Shown here: in pieces, positions 1 to 7,487 of the stretch
Layout: every line of letters begins with the position of its first letter
How positions within the stretch are numbered: the stretch's first letter is position 1
Origin: Trinickia diaoshuihuensis
GTDB taxonomy: Bacteria; Pseudomonadota; Gammaproteobacteria; Burkholderiales; Burkholderiaceae
Reading direction: 5' to 3'
Assembly (NCBI RefSeq): GCF_003390925.1
Contig: NZ_QUBS01000001.1
Coordinates: 1 to 32,178 of the forward strand
DNA: 32,178 bases
Made by a program: the position numbers and the translations under genes
The notes under the pieces: generated by a model
The model's database searches: none
What the model saw: the letters and a program-made list of their open reading frames with translations, nothing else
What the model was told of the DNA's origin: nothing

Positions 1-929
1 AAAAAAGGTGCCGAGGAAGTCGACGTAGGCGGAGGGCACGTCCATGTCGACTAAGAAGTACGAATGCGAGAAGCTGAAGATGATCTGCAGTTGTTCGCGC
101 TTGAGCAAGACGGTATCGAGCGCAAGCAGGCCCGGCTTCACGTGACGAATGGGAACGGCGATTCGCGCTTGAGCAAGACGGTATCGAGCGCAAGCAGGCC
201 CGGCTTCACGTGACGAATGGGAACGGCGAACGGCAGCAGCAGTTCGCCGTTGATGATGCGCCCGATGATGTATGCGGCCTTGTTGCGATAGAACAGCGAC
301 GAGAGCACGTGAACCTGAAAGTTCACCGCTTCCGAGAAGGCGCCGTACGTTTCGTGGATCGAATCGATGATGCAGGCCACGTCGCGCGTCAAATCCTCGA
401 AAGGCCGTTCGAGCTGGAAGTTCGTGACGATGCGCTCGAGCGTGGCGGCTAGACCGTCTTTGCCGGGATAGTACGCGCGGTAGGTCGGCTTGGCGGCCGG
501 CTCGTCGTTTTCGAGGTATTCCGTCGAGATGACGGGCCGAACGAAGATGAAGTCGTTGTTGAAGTACGACCGATGCAAGATCTTGCAGCACACGGAGTTG
601 AAGAACGTCTCGGCGCACTCGGGCTGCAGGTGCTGCGTCAGCAGGCCGATGTAATGCAGCTTGATTTGCTGCCAGATTTCATCGTCGATGTTCTCGGCGT
701 CGTATTCGTCCTCCAGCAAGCGCACGCATTCCTCGACGCGGTCGTCGTACGACGCGATGCGGTCGCGCGCGAGCTTTTGCAGCGCGAGCCAATCGCCGGC
801 TTCGAATAGGCTCTTCGCGTGCACGGCCGCGGCGCGGAACGAGCCGTAATGGCGATTGAAGCCTTCCAGAATCGACTGCGCGACATCGAAGCCGATCTGC
901 GACGACAGCAGTTTGGGAAAGTGTTTCAT
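1..929 (-). pseudogene. aceK: Isocitrate dehydrogenase kinase/phosphatase, N-terminal part, frameshifted and cut by window edge
   Basis: AceK phosphorylates and dephosphorylates isocitrate dehydrogenase, switching carbon between the TCA cycle and the glyoxylate shunt. The reading frame from 929 gives a clear AceK N-terminus for about 256 residues, through [12 protein letters not shown]. It then hits a 68-bp tandem duplication (94-229), reads SPFPFVT and stops at 138. The true continuation ([18 protein letters not shown], later VDFLGTFF) is present at 93-1 in another frame, and deleting one repeat copy restores one uninterrupted frame. The family is about 580-600 residues long, so the kinase/phosphatase domain lies mostly beyond the window. 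As read, the product is 263 residues without a catalytic domain. Its ATG overlaps the stop of the upstream MerR gene (ATGA), suggesting coupled translation. Either a real mutation or an assembly error could explain the duplication. Confidence 0.88.
94..229. repeat. Perfect 68-bp tandem duplication inside aceK
   Basis: Bases 94-161 and 162-229 are identical, base for base. Because 68 is not a multiple of three, the second copy shifts the aceK frame by two bases and brings in a stop at 138-140. The copy at 94-161 is in frame with the downstream AceK sequence and the copy at 162-229 with the upstream part, so this is a simple duplication with no other loss. Confidence 0.97.
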
Positions 930-1405
930 GTTCGCTCGGAATGGGCCGCCCCTTCTCGGTCGCGGCCAGGCTCGTCTTCGTCTTCATCCTCGCGGGCGAG
1001 GGCGCCGCGCTCGAGTGCCACGCCGTTCTCGGCCAGCATTGCCCGGCACTGCGATTCGTACTGCGCGAGGTCTTCGAGCGTCGCCGTCAAATCCTCCAAC
1101 TGCCGCTCGAGCACCTGCCGGTGCTCCGCGATCGTCGCAAGGAATGCATGCAACTGCGGCACAGTATCGGTCGGCGATTCGTACAGATCGAGCAGATCGC
1201 GAATTTCCGACAAAGTGAAGCCGAGCCGCTTGCCGCGCAACGTCAGCTTCAAGCGCGTGCGATCGCGCGGCGAATACACGCGCCGCAGGCCGCTCGAGCC
1301 TTCGCGGCGCGGCGCGAGCAGGCCCTGATCCTCGTAGAAACGGATCGCGCGGGGCGTAACGTCGAATTCGCGTGCAAGTTCGGTGATCGTGAAGTGCTGG
1401 GTCAT
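926..1405 (-). CDS. MerR-family transcriptional regulator, LiuR-like
   Basis: This 159-residue protein has an N-terminal winged helix-turn-helix of MerR type ([20 protein letters not shown], residues 5-24, then a wing with [14 protein letters not shown]), followed by a long dimerising coiled coil (about 80-125) and an acidic tail (EDEDEDE). It lacks the cysteine pattern of metal-sensing members. The sequence resembles LiuR, which controls leucine/isovalerate catabolism in proteobacteria, but no liu gene is in the window. The ATG at 1403-1405 was chosen because the HTH starts just after it; the open frame extends to 1804 only through the divergent gene. The stop overlaps the aceK start by four bases. 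A palindrome just upstream is a likely autoregulatory site. The family call is firm; the LiuR assignment is an inference. Confidence 0.88.
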   Translation of the reverse strand: MTQHFTITELAREFDVTPRAIRFYEDQGLLAPRREGSSGLRRVYSPRDRTRLKLTLRGKRLGFTLSEIRDLLDLYESPTDTVPQLHAFLATIAEHRQVLERQLEDLTATLEDLAQYESQCRAMLAENGVALERGALAREDEDEDEPGRDREGAAHSERT

Positions 1406-1421
1406 GGCGGGCGCGTCGGGG

Positions 1422-1452
1422 TAGAATCGACGGACGTTTACGTTATCGTCAA
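1422..1452 (-). promoter_or_regulatory. Candidate merR promoter with overlapping 16-bp operator-like palindrome
   Basis: In the 102-bp gap between the divergent MerR and hydrolase genes lies TTTACGTTATCGTCAA (1437-1452), an imperfect palindrome with the half-site pattern TTnACG. On the minus strand its outer half supplies a good -35 (TTGACG, 1447-1452) followed, after 19 bp, by ATTCTA (1422-1427). A 19-bp spacer is typical of MerR-controlled promoters. Read by eye; no start site is known. Confidence 0.5.
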
Positions 1453-1507
1453 CTTCGACAAAGTGCAACTGGGCGGCGCCCGGTTGCATCCGACCGGGAT
1501 TACCCAG

Positions 1508-2584
1508 ATGAATGCGTTGGAACATCAACTCGACTATCCGTTCGCCGATGCGTTGCCCGAGCCGGGGCGCGTGCGCGAGGTGGCGCCTGGCGTCTTTTGG
1601 GTGCGGATGCCGTTGCCGTTCGTGCTCGATCACATCAACCTGTGGCTGCTCGCGGACGAAATCGACGGACGCACCGGTTGGACCGTGGTCGATTGCGGCG
1701 TCGCCGACGAAGCGATCAAGTCCAATTGGGAACGAATCTTCGAGGAGGTGCTCGGCGACGCGCCGATACTGCGCACGATCGTGACGCATTGCCATCCCGA
1801 TCATCTGGGGCTCGCCGACTGGATCTGCCGGGGCGGGGCGCGTGCGCGTTGGAACGTGCGGCTATGGATCACGCTCGGCGAGTACATGCTCGGGCGCGTG
1901 ATGGCCGCGGGAGACGGATCGAACGCCGGCGGCGAAGGCGCGGCGCGCCACTTCGCGCGGCATGGATTGCAAGACGCGGTCTCGCTCGAAAAGCTGCGCA
2001 ACCGGCGCGACTATTATTCGAAGCTCGTACCGTCGATGCCGACGCAGTACCGGCGTATGCGCGAGGGCGATGTCATCCGCATCGGCGCGCACGATTGGCG
2101 CGTCGTGACGGGTTACGGGCACTCGCCGGAGCACGCCGCGCTCTTTTGCGAAGCGACCGGCGTGCTCATTTCGGGCGATATGGTGTTGCCGCGAATCTCG
2201 ACGAACGTGTCCGTCTTCGACATCGAGCCAGAGGGCAATCCGCTTGCGCTCTACCTTGAATCGCTCGGGCGCTACGAAGCGATGCCCGCCGATACGCTCG
2301 TGCTGCCCTCGCACGGTAAGCCGTTCCGTGGGCTGCATACGCGTATCGCGCAATTGCGCGCGCACCATGACGCCCGTCTCGCGGAGGTGCGGGCCGCGTG
2401 TGCCGAGCGCCCGATGAGCGCCGCCGATATCGTGCCGCTGATGTTCAAGCGCGCACTCGACGTTCACCAATTGACGTTCGCCATGGGCGAGGCGCTCGCT
2501 CACCTGCATTTGCTATGGCTGGCCGGCGAACTGGCGCGCGAAGAGGGCGAGGACGGGATCGTGCGGTTCGCGCCCGCGGGGTGA
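1508..2584 (+). CDS. Metallo-beta-lactamase-fold hydrolase
   Basis: This 358-residue protein has the MBL metal-binding signature HCHPDH at residues 94-99 (HxHxDH), then GYGHSPEH, SGDMVL and PSHGKPF, which fit the third His, the bridging Asp and the last His of a dinuclear zinc site. No signal peptide is visible, so it is probably cytoplasmic. The C-terminal third is helical and resembles the extension of glyoxalase II/RNase Z-like hydrolases that act on thioesters or other small esters. The ATG at 1508 is preferred because upstream codons run through the MerR intergenic region and the conserved sequence starts with PFADALPEPGRVREVAPGVF. It is divergent from the MerR gene and shares its operator-like palindrome, so it may be that regulator's target. 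The substrate is unknown. Confidence 0.87.
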   Translation: MNALEHQLDYPFADALPEPGRVREVAPGVFWVRMPLPFVLDHINLWLLADEIDGRTGWTVVDCGVADEAIKSNWERIFEEVLGDAPILRTIVTHCHPDHLGLADWICRGGARARWNVRLWITLGEYMLGRVMAAGDGSNAGGEGAARHFARHGLQDAVSLEKLRNRRDYYSKLVPSMPTQYRRMREGDVIRIGAHDWRVVTGYGHSPEHAALFCEATGVLISGDMVLPRISTNVSVFDIEPEGNPLALYLESLGRYEAMPADTLVLPSHGKPFRGLHTRIAQLRAHHDARLAEVRAACAERPMSAADIVPLMFKRALDVHQLTFAMGEALAHLHLLWLAGELAREEGEDGIVRFAPAG

Positions 2585-2601
2585 GATGGGCCGGCGGGTT
2601 T

Positions 2602-2625
2602 GTCAGGGCGTCAGGGCGTCAGGGC
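2602..2625. repeat. Three tandem copies of GTCAGGGC across a stop codon
   Basis: The octamer occurs at 2602-2609, 2610-2617 and 2618-2625. The third copy contains the stop codon (2619-2621) of the leftward gene that follows. A change in copy number would move the end of that protein but not its core. Confidence 0.9.
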
Positions 2626-3353
2626 GTTAGCGGTAGTGCGTTCGGTGCGGTCGCGGCGGCCCGCCTGCCGCCGAGTTCGGCGGATGCGAGGGCGAAGGCT
2701 TCGTCCGCCCACGCCGTGAACGCGGCGAACACGCGGTCGACGAATTGCACGGAGCGTGCGCGTTGCGAGTCGTCGAGTGCGATCGCGGCGATCTCGGCGT
2801 GCTCGCCGTTTTGTAGATGTCCGTCTTCGAAGGCGACATGGGACGGCCCAAAAAATCGCAGCGGCTGACCCAGTTCTCGTTCGAGCGGCGCGGCGAGCGC
2901 CGCCGTCGACTCGAATACGACGTTGCCCGTTTCCTCGACGGCTTCCACGATCGCGATGCGCTCGACGGTCTCGGCTTGATCGACGAGTGCGCAAAGCTCG
3001 TAGGCGAGTAGCCGGGTACAAGCGGTCTCGTCGCTCCATAATGCATGCAGCGCGTCTATCACCGTCGTTTCGGCGTTCCATCCGAGTTTCTCGAGGTCTT
3101 CCAGATACCACTGCCAGTGGTTGGCGTCTTCTTCGGCGTGCGCGTTCAAGCGCTGCTGATGAGGATCGGCTGCCTCGTGCCGATACAGCAAATGCCGATT
3201 GATGTCGCCGAACGCCATGATAAAAAACGCGGTCTGTCGCATGAACGACAGACGTTCCCTTGGCAATAGACTGTCGTCGCGCATCATCGCGAACAACGGC
3301 AATTTCTTGAACATCGCCTGGTGCCGGACGATGTGAGCCATCACGGATTTCAT
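2619..3353 (-). CDS. Heme-oxygenase-like helical-bundle protein, possible diiron oxidase
   Basis: This 244-residue, mostly helical protein has no signal peptide. Candidate metal ligands are spaced as in heme-oxygenase-like diiron proteins: HAEEDANH (residues 72-79), VEAVEETGNVVFE (136-148) and a C-terminal SHVAFEDGHLQNGEH (171-185). The best match I recognise is the 'iron-containing redox enzyme' superfamily, whose characterised members oxidise fatty acids or amino-acid groups, but fold similarity does not tell the substrate. The ATG at 3353 has a GAGG about ten bases upstream; an in-frame extension to 3413 is Pro/Arg-rich and unlikely to be coding. It converges with the hydrolase gene and has a good promoter of its own, so it looks monocistronic. 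Coding status is strong, function tentative. Confidence 0.68.
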   Translation of the reverse strand: MKSVMAHIVRHQAMFKKLPLFAMMRDDSLLPRERLSFMRQTAFFIMAFGDINRHLLYRHEAADPHQQRLNAHAEEDANHWQWYLEDLEKLGWNAETTVIDALHALWSDETACTRLLAYELCALVDQAETVERIAIVEAVEETGNVVFESTAALAAPLERELGQPLRFFGPSHVAFEDGHLQNGEHAEIAAIALDDSQRARSVQFVDRVFAAFTAWADEAFALASAELGGRRAAATAPNALPLTP

Positions 3354-3446
3354 GAATGATCGGCCTCGCGGGTGGGCTTGCCTCGGAGGCGGTCGCGGGA
3401 GGGGGAGCCGCAAGTCGCCGCCCCGAGCGGCGAACGAGATAGTTCG

Positions 3447-3474
3447 AATATAAGCCGTGCGTATGACGTTGCAA
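3447..3474 (-). promoter_or_regulatory. Sigma-70-type promoter for the helical-bundle gene
   Basis: On the minus strand TTGCAA (3469-3474) is followed after 16 bp by TATATT (3447-3452). Transcription would start near 3440, leaving a leader of about 87 nt before the ATG at 3353. This is the most AT-rich spot in the gap 3354-3615, where I see no other gene. Confidence 0.5.
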
Positions 3475-3615
3475 CGATTGTCAGCAAGTTGGCGGGGCTT
3501 GATTGGAGGCTGTGCGCAGGTCTCTTCAAATAATGGTGATCGGGGGCGATTGCGGCGCTCACCTCACCTCGCTTCGGCGAAAGGCGGGCGAGCGCCGACC
3601 CACGAGGCGTGCGTG

Positions 3616-5103
3616 CTATCGATTCGTTGCCGCCGCTGCCTCGGGCTGCACCAGCGCTGCCGCGGCGTCGAGCATGCCTACGCCGCATTGCGCGCCATCT
3701 TCCTTAGCCGCGCAGTTCGAGTCCGCGGGAAAAGCGCGGGCGCTCGCTCGCAGTTTCTCGCGGATCGCGGAAGGCGTGAGGCTAGGGCTGGCGGCGAGCA
3801 TCAACGCAACGGCGGCCGAGACGTGCGGCGCGGCCATGCTCGTGCCGTCTTGGGTTCGATAGGTGTCGTCGCCCGGAACGGTCAGTCCCGCGTTGGAGGT
3901 CGATAGAATGCCGACGCCCGGCGCACCGATATCGATGCGCGCGCCGAAGTTGCTGAATGCCGGCATTTTGCCGTCCGCATCGATGGCCGCCACCGCGATC
4001 GCACCGCGGCAGCTCGCGGGCTCGCCCACTTCGATGCCGCCGTTGCCCGCGGCCGCCACGAGCGTTGCCCCTTGCGCCAGCACGTCGTCGATGGCCGCTT
4101 GCATGGCGCGGCCGCAAGGCTGCGACGTCCCGAGGCTCATGTTCACGATCTTGGCCGGATGCGCGTTGGCCGGTACACCGGGGACCGGAAGCCCCACCGC
4201 CCAACGCAGCGCGTCGATGATGTCGCTCGCCGGCCCGCCGCATTTGCCTAGCGCGCGGACCGGCAAGATCCGCGCTTGCCAAACGCCCCCCGCGCCGCCG
4301 ATCTCGTTGTTGGCCACGGCTCCGATCGTGCCGGCGACATGCGTGCCGTGCCATGAACTGTTGCTCGCCCAGCGGTCGGTGCCGTCGCACGCGAGCGATT
4401 CCTCCTCGGTGACCCAATCGCCCGGGTCGGATGCGTCGGCATCTCTGCCGTCGCCGTCGTTGGCAATCACGGGGTTGGTCAGAAAGTCATATCCGGGCAG
4501 TAGATTGGCGACGAGATCGGGATGCGGCCGATAGCCCGTATCGACCACGGCGATGATCGCCTCGCTCGAACCCGTCGTCGTGTCCCATGCGGTGTGAAAG
4601 CGCGCGGCGCCCACGGCGTTGCGAAGGCCCCATTGCTTTTCATAGAGCGGGTCGCTCGGCGCCAACTGGCGATGCAGCAGATAGTCCGGTTCGGCATATT
4701 CGATCTCCGGTTGGGACTGCAAGCGCGCCGCGATTTCGTTCGCGGTATCCTCGCGCACGGGACTGCTCAGCGTGACGACGTGCGCGGCACCCGACATCGG
4801 CCGAGTCTCGATGACGTACTGCGGCGAGCGGCGGACGCGCCCCGCCGGCGGCGATTCGACCGGCTTCTCGTGCAAGACGCGTTCGATGGCCCGTCGGGCA
4901 AGCGCTGCATGGGCCTCTTGCTCGCCCGTATTCGAATGAGTCGATTGCGGGGTGGCGGATGCTTTGACCTTGACGATGAACCGCGTGACGCGTTCTTTCG
5001 ATGCCGGTTCGGTAGGCGAGGCCGCCCAGGCGTCCGGCATAGCGGGGGTAAGGGAAAGCAACGCGGCGACGAAACGATTCACGATGGGTCGGCACGGTGT
5101 CAT
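3616..5103 (-). CDS. Secreted subtilisin-like serine protease (peptidase S8)
   Basis: This 495-residue preproprotein cleaves peptide bonds after export. Residues 1-28 form a signal peptide ending near AWA-AS. Residues about 38-145 look like an inhibitor I9-type propeptide. The catalytic domain carries Asp188 (VVDTGYRPHPDL), His252 (WHGTHVAGTIG), the oxyanion Asn354 (AAGNGG) and Ser422 (DGTSMAAPHVSAA), so the triad is complete. Paired cysteines (239/289, 330/365 and a C-terminal pair) suggest disulfides formed in the periplasm. There is no autotransporter domain or anchor after the catalytic domain, so the enzyme is probably released. The ATG at 5103 has AGGAG six bases upstream; the longer frame to 5250 is rejected. 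Neighbours are unrelated. Confidence 0.93.
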   Translation of the reverse strand: MTPCRPIVNRFVAALLSLTPAMPDAWAASPTEPASKERVTRFIVKVKASATPQSTHSNTGEQEAHAALARRAIERVLHEKPVESPPAGRVRRSPQYVIETRPMSGAAHVVTLSSPVREDTANEIAARLQSQPEIEYAEPDYLLHRQLAPSDPLYEKQWGLRNAVGAARFHTAWDTTTGSSEAIIAVVDTGYRPHPDLVANLLPGYDFLTNPVIANDGDGRDADASDPGDWVTEEESLACDGTDRWASNSSWHGTHVAGTIGAVANNEIGGAGGVWQARILPVRALGKCGGPASDIIDALRWAVGLPVPGVPANAHPAKIVNMSLGTSQPCGRAMQAAIDDVLAQGATLVAAAGNGGIEVGEPASCRGAIAVAAIDADGKMPAFSNFGARIDIGAPGVGILSTSNAGLTVPGDDTYRTQDGTSMAAPHVSAAVALMLAASPSLTPSAIREKLRASARAFPADSNCAAKEDGAQCGVGMLDAAAALVQPEAAAATNR

Positions 5104-5221
5104 GAGCGCTCCTATGGGCTCGTGGTGAAAGCAAATAGAAAGCTTGCTCAGCACGAACCGTTCCCGTTTCCGAAAGCGCGGTGTGAAGCCGAAAGGCGTC
5201 GCCGTGGGTTGCGAATGCGCA

Positions 5222-6505
5222 TCAACGATCGATGCGCATCGCATCGGCACGGGCCAGCAGCAATTGCCGCTCGCGCGCGTTTTGTGTCATCGTGGCCGCC
5301 CGTTCGAACTCCGCGCGCGCTTCGTCGAGCCGGCCCAGCTTGGCCAGAAAGTCGCCGCGCACGCTCGGCAGCCAGTGGTAGCGCGCGAGTGCCGGATTGG
5401 CCGCGAGCGCTTCGACGATGTCGAAACCCGCCTGCGGTCCATACGCCATGCCGACCGCGACCGCGCGGTTCAGTTCGACGACGGGCGAGGGCGTAATTTC
5501 TGCAAGGGCATCGTAGAGCGCGACGATTTGCGCCCAATCGGTATCTTCGGCGCGATGCGCGCGTGCGTGACATGCCGCAAGCGCCGCTTGCAGCGCATAA
5601 GGGCCGAGCGCGCCGCCGAGCGCTTGCGCGCGTTCGAGCGCGGCAAGGCCACGGCGAATCAAGAGCGGATCCCAACGCGAGCGGTCTTGATCGGCGAGCA
5701 ACACGGGGCGGCCTCCCGCGTCGATTCGCGCATGCAGCCGCGAAGCCTGCAACTCCATCAGTGCGACGAGGCCGTGCACTTCGCTGTCCTCGCGCATCAA
5801 CTCCGCGAGGATCCGGCCGAGGCGCAGCGCTTCGTCGCACAGCGTCGGGCGCGTCCAATCTTCCCCCGCCGTCGCCGCATAACCTTCGTTGAAGATCAGA
5901 TAGAGCACTTCTAGCACCGACCCAATACGCGTTGCGCGGGCATCGGCGCGCGGCACCTCGAACGGCACCCGCGCTTCGCGCAGCGTGCGCTTGGCGCGGA
6001 CGATACGCTGGGCGATCGTCGCCTCGGGCGTCAGAAACGCGCGCGCGATTTCGTGCGTGGCGAGCCCGCCCAGTAGCCGCAAGGTCAGCGCGACGCGCGC
6101 ATCCGTCGAAAGCACCGGGTGGCACGCCGTGAAGATCAGCCGGAGCAAGTCGTCGCCGATGTCGTCGGCGCGCGCCTCATCGATCGCATCGACGAAATCG
6201 GGCACGACGTGGGCTTCCAACGCGTCCAAGTCGCGCCCGATCGCCTCGTGCTTGCGTGCGTGCAGCGCGTCTTGGCGCAGCTTGTCGAGCGCGCGATGCT
6301 TGACCGTCGCCATCAGCCAAGCGCCGGGATTGTCCGGCACGCCATCGCGCGGCCAGTGTTCGAGCGCGGCGACGAGCGCGTCCTGGGCGAGCTCTTCCGC
6401 AACGCCGACGTCGCGCACGAGCCGCGCGGCATGCGCGACGAGACGCGCGGCCTCGATGCGCCAGACGGCTTCAATCGCTCCGTGCGTAGGGTTGCTTGCG
6501 GTCAA
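5222..6505 (-). CDS. ECF sigma factor of the ECF42 type with C-terminal helical-repeat extension
   Basis: This 427-residue protein redirects RNA polymerase. The N-terminal third holds sigma region 2 (VAEELAQDALVAALEHWP, then GAWLMATVKHRALDKLR) and region 4 (LRLLGGLATHEIARAFLTPEATIAQRIVRAKRTL). About 240 further residues form a helical, TPR-like extension ending in LPSVRGDFLAKLGRLDEARAEFERA. This architecture, plus adjoining DGPF proteins, is the hallmark of group ECF42, which has no classical anti-sigma factor and is thought to be controlled through the extension. Its start overlaps the stop of the upstream DGPF gene by four bases (6502-6505). The target promoters and the signal are not visible from sequence. 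It is often annotated as a SigJ- or RpoE-like factor. Confidence 0.92.
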   Translation of the reverse strand: MTASNPTHGAIEAVWRIEAARLVAHAARLVRDVGVAEELAQDALVAALEHWPRDGVPDNPGAWLMATVKHRALDKLRQDALHARKHEAIGRDLDALEAHVVPDFVDAIDEARADDIGDDLLRLIFTACHPVLSTDARVALTLRLLGGLATHEIARAFLTPEATIAQRIVRAKRTLREARVPFEVPRADARATRIGSVLEVLYLIFNEGYAATAGEDWTRPTLCDEALRLGRILAELMREDSEVHGLVALMELQASRLHARIDAGGRPVLLADQDRSRWDPLLIRRGLAALERAQALGGALGPYALQAALAACHARAHRAEDTDWAQIVALYDALAEITPSPVVELNRAVAVGMAYGPQAGFDIVEALAANPALARYHWLPSVRGDFLAKLGRLDEARAEFERAATMTQNARERQLLLARADAMRIDR

Positions 6506-6915
6506 CGCCGGCTCTCCTGAACTTCACGCCAGCGCTCGATCGGCTCGCTGGGCTCGAAATCCTCGAACTCGAAGAGCGGCCTCACCTCGATTTCGCCGTC
6601 GGCCGTCTCGCCGAACGGCGCCGGGAAGCGCCGCGCCCACTCGAGCGCCTCCTCGCGCGAGCGTACTTGGATCAAGGTGTAGCCCGCGATCAATTCCTTC
6701 GTCTCGGCGAAAGGGCCGTCGATGATCGAGCGTTTCCCATCCGAATAGCGCACGCGCCAGCCTTCGCGACTGGGCTTGAGTCCGTTCGCGTCGAGCAGCA
6801 CGCCCGCGCTCGCCAATTCTTCGTGATAGGCAGTCATCGCGGCCAGCAACGATTGCTCCGGCATCGCGCCAGTTTCGCTCAGGGCGGTGGCCCGAACCAT
6901 GATCATGAAACGCAT
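6502..6915 (-). CDS. DGPF/YCII-family protein 1
   Basis: This 137-residue protein of the YCII-related dimeric alpha+beta ferredoxin-like fold starts MRFMIMVRA and carries the signature IDGPFAETKELIAGY. In ECF42 loci such proteins are encoded next to the sigma factor and are presumed to be its targets or signal partners; a biochemical activity is not established. The C-terminus (FEFEDFEPSEPIERW) is longer than in the second copy upstream. It overlaps the sigma gene by ATGA, so the two are coupled. It lies 114 bp after the second DGPF gene on the same strand. Confidence 0.9.
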   Translation of the reverse strand: MRFMIMVRATALSETGAMPEQSLLAAMTAYHEELASAGVLLDANGLKPSREGWRVRYSDGKRSIIDGPFAETKELIAGYTLIQVRSREEALEWARRFPAPFGETADGEIEVRPLFEFEDFEPSEPIERWREVQESRR

Positions 6916-7029
6916 CGCATTGCTCCTCGCGGTAGGGGAGGCCGCCTATCGGCCTCTTTACCTATACGACGAACGAAAGGCCTCGCGATCGACAGCGGCA
7001 CCCGATCGTCGTATCCGAGCGCGGCGCGT

Positions 7030-7383
7030 TTATTCGTAGCACGGCGCCAAACGCCGGACTTCGACCGTGCACCACTGGGCGGCCGGGCACTCGGCCGCGA
7101 TGGCGAGCGCCTCTTCCTCGCGGTCGCAATTGAGCAAGTAAAAGCCGCCGACCATTTCCTTGGCTTCGGCGAACGGACCGTCGACGAGGCGGCGCTCGCC
7201 CGAGCGCACTTGCACGCGTACCGCTTCGTCGGTCGAGGCCAGCGACTGTGCGGCCACGAGCAGCCCGCGTTTGCTCAGATCCTCGCCGAAGCGGACCATC
7301 GTGTCGTAGGCGGCGCGCGCCTCGTCGGGCGTGCGTTCGGCGCGCTGGCCGACCGGCTCGACGATCAACAGCAGGTAGGACAT
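7030..7383 (-). CDS. DGPF/YCII-family protein 2
   Basis: This 117-residue paralogue of the next gene starts MSYLLLIVEP and has the signature LVDGPFAEAKEMVGGFYLLN. The ATG at 7383 is preceded by GAGGAG six bases upstream, a strong ribosome site that excludes the much longer open frame to 8418. It is the first gene of the probable operon DGPF2-DGPF1-ECF42. The 114-bp gap to DGPF1 is longer than the gap inside the DGPF1-sigma pair and could hold a second start of transcription. Function beyond the family is unknown. Confidence 0.9.
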   Translation of the reverse strand: MSYLLLIVEPVGQRAERTPDEARAAYDTMVRFGEDLSKRGLLVAAQSLASTDEAVRVQVRSGERRLVDGPFAEAKEMVGGFYLLNCDREEEALAIAAECPAAQWCTVEVRRLAPCYE

Positions 7384-7487
7384 GAGCGGCTCCTCGGATT
7401 GGGACGCACCGGCATGGCGCGACATTCGCGAGAAGCATAGAGCAGCGATGCCGCGCACGCCACTACGGGAACGCGCGGCAGGTTCGG

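Noticed and set aside
1406-1804. N-terminal extension of the MerR reading frame
   Set aside because: It runs through the divergent hydrolase gene and the shared control region; the MerR helix-turn-helix begins right after ATG 1405.
3540-3615. Terminator after the subtilisin-like protease
   Set aside because: GGCGCTC and GAGCGCC can pair, but the loop is about 27 bases and no T-run follows, so it is not a convincing terminator.
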